Assembly: GCA_001404055.1 (NCBI GenBank)
Contig: CXTY01000016.1
Location: 1-64,000 of the forward strand
Length of the DNA: 64,000 nucleotides
From: Roseibium album
GTDB lineage: Bacteria; Pseudomonadota; Alphaproteobacteria; Rhizobiales; Stappiaceae
Direction: 5' to 3'
Each line of letters starts with the position of its first letter. The stretch's first letter is position 1. Below are positions 59,359 to 64,000 of this stretch, piece after piece. The notes beneath the pieces were generated by a model. The model had not been told where the DNA came from and did not search any database. It saw only the letters and a list, made by a program, of their open reading frames with translations. The position numbers and the translations under genes are program-made.

Positions 59359-60276
59359 TTACTGCCCGGTGGCTGCCGCCACCTCTGCAGCGAAGTCTTG
59401 CTCCTCCTTCTCGATCCCCTCGCCTATTGCGAAACGGACGAAACCGGAAAGTTTGACTTCAGTGCCAAGTTCTTTTGCAAGCGCCTCAACAGCCTGTTCA
59501 ACCGTTTGATCCGGGTTGATGACAAAGGCTTGTTTCACGAGGGTAACTTCCTCGTAGAATTTGCGCAAACGTCCTTCCACCATTTTTTCAATGATGTTTT
59601 CCGGCTTACCCGATTCACGGGCCTGCTCAGAGAAGACGGATTTTTCACGCTCAACAACCGCCGGATCCAGCTCATCGGTGCTCAGAGCCAGTGGACTGGT
59701 TGCTGCAACGTGCATGGCAATCTGACGACCCAGCGCGTTCAGCTTGTCCTTGTCGCCTGTTGAATCCAGAGCAACCAGAACGCCGATTTTACCGAGGCCA
59801 CTCGTAACAGCGCCATGGACATATGTGGAAACAACGCCTTCGTTCGCTGAAAGAACAGCAGAACGGCGCAGGTTCATGTTTTCACCGATTGTAGCAATCG
59901 CATCGGTGATTGTGTCTGTAACTGACTTGCCACCAAGATCAGCAGCAGCAACAGCCTCCACGGACCCGTCTGTACCGATTGCAACTTCAGCAACCTTGGA
60001 GACGAGTTCCTGGAAGCCTTCGTTGCGTGCAACGAAGTCGGTTTCTGAGTTCAGTTCAATGACTGCGGCCTTGTTGCCTTGAGCGGCAACACCGACCAGA
60101 CCTTCAGCGGCTACACGGCCAGCCTTTTTGGCTGCCTTTGCCAGGCCCTTGGTGCGCAGCCAATCAATAGCCGCTTCCATGTCACCGCCAGATTCTTTAA
60201 GGGCGGTTTTGCAGTCCATCATGCCAGCGCCGGATTTCTCGCGGAGCTCTTTTACCATCGCAGCGGTAATGCTCAT
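59359..60276 (-). CDS. tsf: Elongation factor Ts
   Basis: A 305-residue nucleotide exchange factor for EF-Tu. The N-terminal UBA-like domain carries [22 protein letters not shown] (split at GAGMM), followed by the [10 protein letters not shown] motif near residue 80 that contacts EF-Tu. The remaining coiled-coil and dimerisation domains are full length. ATG 60274-60276 with GAGG five bases upstream is chosen over an ATG 12 codons earlier. It is 145 bases after rpsB, with two hairpins between. Confidence 0.97.
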   Translation of the reverse strand: MSITAAMVKELREKSGAGMMDCKTALKESGGDMEAAIDWLRTKGLAKAAKKAGRVAAEGLVGVAAQGNKAAVIELNSETDFVARNEGFQELVSKVAEVAIGTDGSVEAVAAADLGGKSVTDTITDAIATIGENMNLRRSAVLSANEGVVSTYVHGAVTSGLGKIGVLVALDSTGDKDKLNALGRQIAMHVAATSPLALSTDELDPAVVEREKSVFSEQARESGKPENIIEKMVEGRLRKFYEEVTLVKQAFVINPDQTVEQAVEALAKELGTEVKLSGFVRFAIGEGIEKEEQDFAAEVAAATGQ

Positions 60277-60310
60277 CGATTGCCTCGTGGATGGGGGTTT
60301 CAGATAAAAC

Positions 60311-60334
60311 ACGGGTTAGCTTATTGCTACCCGT
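60311..60334 (-). terminator. Hairpin with T-rich tail between rpsB and tsf
   Basis: ACGGGTTAGC (60311-60320) pairs with GCTACCCGT (60326-60334) with one bulge; on the minus strand it is followed by GTTTTATC. It is a candidate partial terminator or attenuator lowering tsf relative to rpsB. Confidence 0.5.
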
Positions 60335-60392
60335 ATCTTTATGACGGGACTGCAACCGAATTGCAGCCCGCCTTGCGAAATCAACTTAAATC

Positions 60393-60413
60393 CTGCCGCG
60401 AGAACCGCGGCAG
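60393..60413 (-). terminator. GC-rich hairpin just after rpsB
   Basis: CTGCCGCG (60393-60400) pairs perfectly with CGCGGCAG (60406-60413) over AGAAC, nine bases after the rpsB stop. No T run follows, so an mRNA-stabilising role is as likely as termination. Confidence 0.45.
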
Positions 60414-60421
60414 AGAAGTCT

Positions 60422-61279
60422 TTAAGCTTGAGCCGGAGTTGCTTCTGCTGCTGCAGGAGCCTCTTCAACCGGTGCTGCTTCTGCTGCTGCAGGAGCTTCT
60501 TCGGCCGGAGTTGCTTCAACAGTTTCGACAAGAACTTCTTCAACCGGAGCTTCTTCCGAAGCGCCGATGTCCATGCCCGAAGCACCCTGCGCACGGGAGA
60601 TCCCGTCGATAGCTGCGCGAGCAATGAGATCGCAGTAAAGCGACAGAGCACGGCCTGCATCATCGTTACCCGGCACCGGGTAGGTGATGCCATCCGGATT
60701 GGAATTGGAATCGAGGATCGCGGCGACCGGGATACCCAGACGGCGGGCTTCCTGGATAGCTATGGCTTCACGGTTCGTATCGATCACGAAGATCAGATCC
60801 GGGATACCGCCCATGTCCTTGATGCCGCCCAGGTTCCGCTCGAGCTTTTCACGCTCGCGGTCCATGAAAAGACGTTCTTTCTTGGTCAGCGAATTCGCTG
60901 CATCAGAAGAAAGCGTTTCTTCCAACTTCCGCAGGCGCTGAATGGACTGGGAGATTGTCTTCCAGTTAGTCAGCATGCCGCCGAGCCAGCGAGCGTTGAC
61001 GAAGTACTGCGCAGAATTACGAGCAGAAGACGCAACAGCTTCCTGAGCCTGGCGCTTGGTGCCAACAATCAGTACGCGGCCACCGCCTGCAACTGTGTCA
61101 GACACTGCCTTGAGCGCCTGATGCAGAAGTGGAACTGTCTGAGACAGATCCATGATGTGAACATCGTTGCGTACACCAAAGATGTACTGACCCATGCGCG
61201 GGTTCCAACGGTGTTTCTGGTGACCAAAGTGAATACCAGCTTCAAGCAGCTGGCGCATGGTGAAATCGGGCAATGCCAT
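60422..61279 (-). CDS. rpsB: 30S ribosomal protein S2
   Basis: A 285-residue ribosomal protein. [37 protein letters not shown] and [17 protein letters not shown] are the family signatures. The core ends at about residue 235. A tail of about 45 residues rich in Ala, Glu, Pro and Val follows, encoded by a 36-bp DNA repeat. Alphaproteobacterial S2 proteins often carry such extensions; the tail has no known role. A near-consensus promoter and a leader of about 120 bases precede it, a place where S2 may autoregulate. Confidence 0.97.
   Translation of the reverse strand: MALPDFTMRQLLEAGIHFGHQKHRWNPRMGQYIFGVRNDVHIMDLSQTVPLLHQALKAVSDTVAGGGRVLIVGTKRQAQEAVASSARNSAQYFVNARWLGGMLTNWKTISQSIQRLRKLEETLSSDAANSLTKKERLFMDREREKLERNLGGIKDMGGIPDLIFVIDTNREAIAIQEARRLGIPVAAILDSNSNPDGITYPVPGNDDAGRALSLYCDLIARAAIDGISRAQGASGMDIGASEEAPVEEVLVETVEATPAEEAPAAAEAAPVEEAPAAAEATPAQA
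60433..60504 (-). repeat. 36-bp tandem repeat in the rpsB tail
   Basis: Two units at 60433-60468 and 60469-60504 begin CCGG and share GCTTCTGCTGCTGCAGGAGC with few differences; a degenerate third starts at 60505. Each encodes 12 residues around EEAPAAAEA. The length is a multiple of three, so expansion keeps frame. Confidence 0.8.
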
Positions 61280-61603
61280 GGCCCTGAATCTCCTGAGTTT
61301 TCCGGTTTAACCTCCGCAAGAAAGATGTGGGCTGGAGGAATTCTCCTATCAGCCACCGGATGGACCCCGATAAGCTCAGGTTCCCCTCCTTGCGTGTGGA
61401 ATGCGCGCCTTATAGTTGGGAAGAAATAATTATTCAAGGCCCAAGGAGCGGATTTCTTCTGCTCTCTTACCCGATTTTGTGCAATCTGTTCAATAACTGC
61501 CGATCATAGAACGTGCTCGTCTATCTTGCCGTATCAAGACTTGACCAAATTGCCAGACACTTTTACCCATTCGACCTCGCCTCAAACGTGTAGGATCAGC
61601 ATT
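61280..61603. other. Divergent gap between rpsB and the VOC gene
   Basis: No gene is seen. The left part is the rpsB leader and promoter; the right part carries the upstream region of the VOC gene. No other structure was recognised. Confidence 0.5.
61409..61437 (-). promoter_or_regulatory. Sigma-70-type promoter of rpsB
   Basis: On the minus strand TTGAAT (61432-61437) and TATAAG (61409-61414) are separated by exactly 17 bases. The predicted start near 61402 gives a leader of about 123 bases. Confidence 0.65.
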
Positions 61604-62005
61604 TTGACAACCAACGGCATAAATCATCTCGGACTGACCGTCCGCGATCTGGATCAGACAACTGCATTCTTCACAGATCTACTGGGGTGGAAACTCGTTA
61701 CGCGGGATGACAGCTATCCTCGTACTGCTGTCACGGATGGAACTTGCCGTTTCACGCTCTGGCAAGCCGATCTGTCGCAACCAGTCACCAGCTTTGACCG
61801 CAAAACCAACGTCGGCCTACACCACGTTGCTATCGAAGTTTCAAGCAAGGAAGACTTGTTTGAGCTGGCGGAAAAAATTCGCACGTGGCCTGGTGTTGAA
61901 ATGGAGTTTGAACCTGAGTTGCTTTCAGGCGGACCACGCATGCATATGATGTTCAGCGAACCCGGCGGTATCCGTATGGAGATCATCTGGCCTGCAGTTC
62001 AGTGA
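61604..62005 (+). CDS. VOC-fold (glyoxalase/bleomycin resistance type) protein
   Basis: A 133-residue single-module VOC protein. NHLGLTVRDLDQTTAFFTDLLGWKLV is the first half and LHHVAIEVSSKEDLFELAEKI with a final GIRMEIIWP the second. The metal ligands would be His in GINHLGL, the His of GLHHVAI and the Glu of RMEIIW. TTG at 61604 is favoured because AGGAT lies eight bases before it and the family begins there; the open frame extends 26 codons further upstream without similarity. Substrate unknown. It converges with cpaB. Confidence 0.75.
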   Translation: MTTNGINHLGLTVRDLDQTTAFFTDLLGWKLVTRDDSYPRTAVTDGTCRFTLWQADLSQPVTSFDRKTNVGLHHVAIEVSSKEDLFELAEKIRTWPGVEMEFEPELLSGGPRMHMMFSEPGGIRMEIIWPAVQ

Positions 62006-62064
62006 GCCGTGGCAGCACGATCAACTAAAACTTCGCGCGAACCAAGATTCATGCTCTCTTGCTT

Positions 62065-62085
62065 GCGGGACTACCGAGGTCCCGC
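62065..62085. terminator. Hairpin between the VOC gene and cpaB
   Basis: GCGGGAC (62065-62071) pairs with GTCCCGC (62079-62085) over a seven-base loop between two converging genes. There is no T run, so termination is only suggested by position. Confidence 0.35.
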
Positions 62086-62096
62086 CAGATTGCAAT

Positions 62097-62882
62097 CTAT
62101 TGATTTTCTTCCGCTTGGAATTCGCCAACAGACCAACGATCAGGGTGTAAGCGAACAAACTTTACATCTCGTCGACTAACTTGCTCAACAACCGCATCGT
62201 CCGCTGAATCCTCAGCACTTCGCAAGGCAAGGGCAATTGTGCCGATCTGCTGCGACTGTGCAATAATTTCAGATTGAATCAATGTCATTTCAAGCGTGGC
62301 AGTGCGTTGTGGCGACAGGTTCTTGGTGTCCGATTCGCCTGCAGTTGTGCTGTCGATTGCAAGAACGCGAATGTTTTCCAGTATTGTTTCGCTCGTCACG
62401 CTGCGGTTTCTGAATTTACGGGTGAGGATAAGATCAACTTTGTCCCCGGGAAGAATGAAACCACCGGCGGCGGTCTCTTGCTCGACCTTCACGGCAATCG
62501 CTCGCTTACCTTTGGGGAGGATGGCAGCCATGTACCCCCTGTCGGTATTGATCAATCTTTCGGCTCGGATTGGTTCGCCTGAAAATATTGGCGCCTTGGC
62601 AATGCTGCCAAGAAGCTCTTCACGTGCTGATGATCCCTTCTCATTCATCACAACACCGGATGGCACCGCATTTTCTGGCCAATCGACCCACTCGACATCA
62701 GTATCAGTCAACTTGCCACCGAGCGGAATGTCTCTGTTGACCACCAGAACCTTTATGCTGCGAGTTTTTTCATGTGGTGGCAGAGGCGCTGCGGCCGGGG
62801 TCTCATTGTCCATCACGAGTTGAAATGCCAGGTATCCAGAACCAGCAGCAACAGCCATTACGAAAAGTCGAACGAAGTTCAT
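62097..62882 (-). CDS. cpaB: Flp pilus assembly protein CpaB (SAF domain)
   Basis: A 261-residue protein of type IVc (tad/Flp) pilus biogenesis. An N-terminal membrane helix (about 2-22, VRLFVMAVAAGSGYLAFQLV) is followed by a SAF domain (about 45-110, VLVVNRDIPLGGKLTDTDVEW) and the RcpC domain with AIAVKVEQETAAGGFILPGDKVDLILT. It is slightly longer at the C-terminus than many relatives. ATG 62882 is chosen; the longer frame adds an atypical basic stretch. No other tad gene (cpaA, cpaC, cpaE, cpaF, flp) is adjacent, so it is either a solitary copy or the edge of a dispersed cluster. Confidence 0.88.
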   Translation of the reverse strand: MNFVRLFVMAVAAGSGYLAFQLVMDNETPAAAPLPPHEKTRSIKVLVVNRDIPLGGKLTDTDVEWVDWPENAVPSGVVMNEKGSSAREELLGSIAKAPIFSGEPIRAERLINTDRGYMAAILPKGKRAIAVKVEQETAAGGFILPGDKVDLILTRKFRNRSVTSETILENIRVLAIDSTTAGESDTKNLSPQRTATLEMTLIQSEIIAQSQQIGTIALALRSAEDSADDAVVEQVSRRDVKFVRLHPDRWSVGEFQAEENQ

Positions 62883-63346
62883 TACCAGTATCCAATGTTT
62901 CCAGAGGCCTACCCGCAACCTTGAGAAAATCCAGATACGCTGGAAAGGTCCGAGCAACCGACTTCAGGAAACGCGAAAAACTTTTAATACCAACAAAGAA
63001 CGCCGAGTACTTTTAAAACGCATTTTAAATAAATGGTTCAAATCGAATAGTAGCATTAAAATAAGTGTTCAATTTACGATTGATCATATTACGCAGGTTA
63101 GAAGTAAATATTACATTGACATAATCAAAGGAGCTGGAGGTCTTCAACTCTAAAAGCTTGCGCCTAAAATTTGGAGCCATCTATTTGAACGCATTAACAG
63201 ATCTGGACGTGGTACGAGGTGAGAAAAATATTGAGGCAAACAAACTGATTTTCAATAATTTGCATCGCTGCAGCCGGTCGGCTCCAGAGTGGTTCGCCTT
63301 CGTTTGTTTCATCACTCGAGACATACCAGAAGAAAAAATCAGAATT
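62883..63346. other. AT-rich gap between cpaB and dnaE
   Basis: 464 bases with no gene I can support. AT-rich and without an obvious terminator for dnaE. An open frame on the plus strand at 63158-63409 overlaps the dnaE end and is not convincing. It contains the cpaB promoter. Confidence 0.4.
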
Positions 63347-64000
63347 CTACGCCATCTGCACATCAGTTACACCGGGCACTGCCTTGAGTGCTCCTGCGAT
63401 TTCAGGTGACAGCCGGAACCGACCCGGTAGCTTTACTTCCACTTCGCGGGCTCCGTTTTCCAAGAGGACGACCACGGTTACATCTCCCTCGCCCCTGATA
63501 CGAAGATGTTTGGCAAGGCTCTGGATTGGGCGTTCGTCGCGCACAAAAACGCGCATGCTTTTCTGAAGGCGGGCCGCAACCTTGTCGATTGGATCGACCT
63601 GCTCAATGATAAGCGACGGCTCTTCGTCGCGCATGTCGGCACCGACCAAAACTACGACCGAGCGGCCAGCCTGCAGAACGTCGCGAAACTGCTCGAGTTT
63701 CTCCCGAAACAGCAAAGCTTCAAATTGGCCGGTCGCATCCGAAAGCCGGGCTATTCCCATGCGATTGCCGGTCTTGGTCTTGCGTTCCTGCATGGAAACC
63801 ACGGTTCCGGCCAGGCGGCCAGCGGAGGCGCCTTTTTTCACAGCTTCCGCAAATTGCGTCCATGGCTGAGCCCGCATTTTCTCCAAGATGCTTGCGTATT
63901 CGTCAATCGGGTGTGCTGAAAGATAAAAGCCGATGGCGGAATGTTCCCGCTGCAACTTTTCCTCAGTCGTCCACCCGTGAACTTCGTCCAACTGCAAGGG
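63347..64000 (-). CDS. dnaE: DNA polymerase III alpha subunit, C-terminal part
   Basis: The last 217 codons of the replicative polymerase; the gene continues beyond the right edge. LQREHSAIGFYLSAHPIDEYASIL is the conserved segment ahead of the OB-fold domain (LAGTVVSMQERKTKTGNRMGIARLSD), which contacts single-stranded DNA. The final C-terminal domain that binds tau (VTVVVLLENGAREVEVKLPGRFRLSPEIAGALKAVPGV) is complete. The end of the protein is of DnaE1 rather than DnaE2 (ImuC) type. The catalytic PHP and palm domains are out of view. Confidence 0.93.
   Translation of the reverse strand, partial: PLQLDEVHGWTTEEKLQREHSAIGFYLSAHPIDEYASILEKMRAQPWTQFAEAVKKGASAGRLAGTVVSMQERKTKTGNRMGIARLSDATGQFEALLFREKLEQFRDVLQAGRSVVVLVGADMRDEEPSLIIEQVDPIDKVAARLQKSMRVFVRDERPIQSLAKHLRIRGEGDVTVVVLLENGAREVEVKLPGRFRLSPEIAGALKAVPGVTDVQMA

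Noticed and set aside
60433..60520. CRISPR-like short repeats
   Set aside because: The 36-bp units are contiguous, coding and in frame within rpsB, with no spacers.
60341..61429. 362-codon open frame on the plus strand
   Set aside because: It is antisense to rpsB, whose protein is unmistakable; the opposite frame is open through codon bias and its product has no family character.
63158..63409. 83-residue plus-strand frame starting at TTG near the dnaE end
   Set aside because: It overlaps the dnaE C-terminus antisense for 63 bases and shows no recognisable family; AT-rich noncoding sequence explains the rest.

Overview
The window reads as a chromosomal segment of an alphaproteobacterium, most likely Hyphomicrobiales (Rhizobiales). 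The reasons are the core gene order trpD-trpC-moaC-moeA / lexA-comEC-gltX-gltA / lpxB-lpxI-lpxA-fabZ-lpxD-bamA-rseP-dxr-cdsA-uppS-frr-pyrH-tsf-rpsB, LpxI in place of LpxH, a type II citrate synthase, and a direct-repeat GAAC-N7-GAAC LexA box upstream of lexA. Gene content (form II cox genes, PrtD-type secretion, a lone cpaB) would suit a marine Stappiaceae/Roseibium-like genus, but that is inference. Base composition is moderate, with AT-rich patches at 2.1-2.7, 29.3-30.0, 43.8-44.1 and 63.0-63.3 kb.

Layout. 1-2111 looks like the end of an integrated element: an IS3-family end (1-219) inserted into a GIY-YIG nuclease gene, a small membrane protein, a DUF900-type hydrolase, short repeats, and then the 3' half of a tRNA-Lys(UUU) gene (2067-2111) with no 5' half. 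This is the usual scar of integration into a tRNA 3' end. 2.7-7.1 kb holds an RND efflux pair. 7.2-11.1 kb holds VOC-pyrG-secG and tpiA. 11.3-16.8 kb is the plus-strand run ppiD-trpD-trpC-moaC-moeA.

16.8-37.2 kb is an accessory block sitting where moeA and lexA are usually close neighbours. It contains a type I secretion ABC/HlyD pair without substrate or outer-membrane gene, a form II molybdenum hydroxylase operon (coxG-S-L-M), a sensor kinase paired with a REC-DUF3369-GGDEF-EAL regulator, a FadR-type regulator with a semialdehyde dehydrogenase and an FAH-family dehydratase that resemble the end of the Weimberg sugar-acid pathway, an arylformamidase-like hydrolase, and an acyl-CoA synthetase translationally coupled to a PPC/DUF296 protein.

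37.3-61.4 kb returns to core genes: lexA (with SOS boxes), comEC, gltX, gltA, a chemoreceptor, and the long minus-strand envelope and translation run from rpsB to lpxB that supplies lipid A, outer-membrane assembly, isoprenoids, CDP-diacylglycerol, ribosome recycling, UMP kinase, EF-Ts and S2. The end of the window holds a VOC protein, a solitary cpaB and the C-terminal part of dnaE, cut by the window edge.

No rRNA, complete tRNA, CRISPR array or clear prophage structural gene was seen. The most unusual signals are the tRNA-Lys att scar with its repeats, the coupled AMP-ligase/PPC pair, the strong terminator between bamA and lpxD, the perfect inverted repeat in the bamA leader, and the FadR-type operator at 32525-32535.
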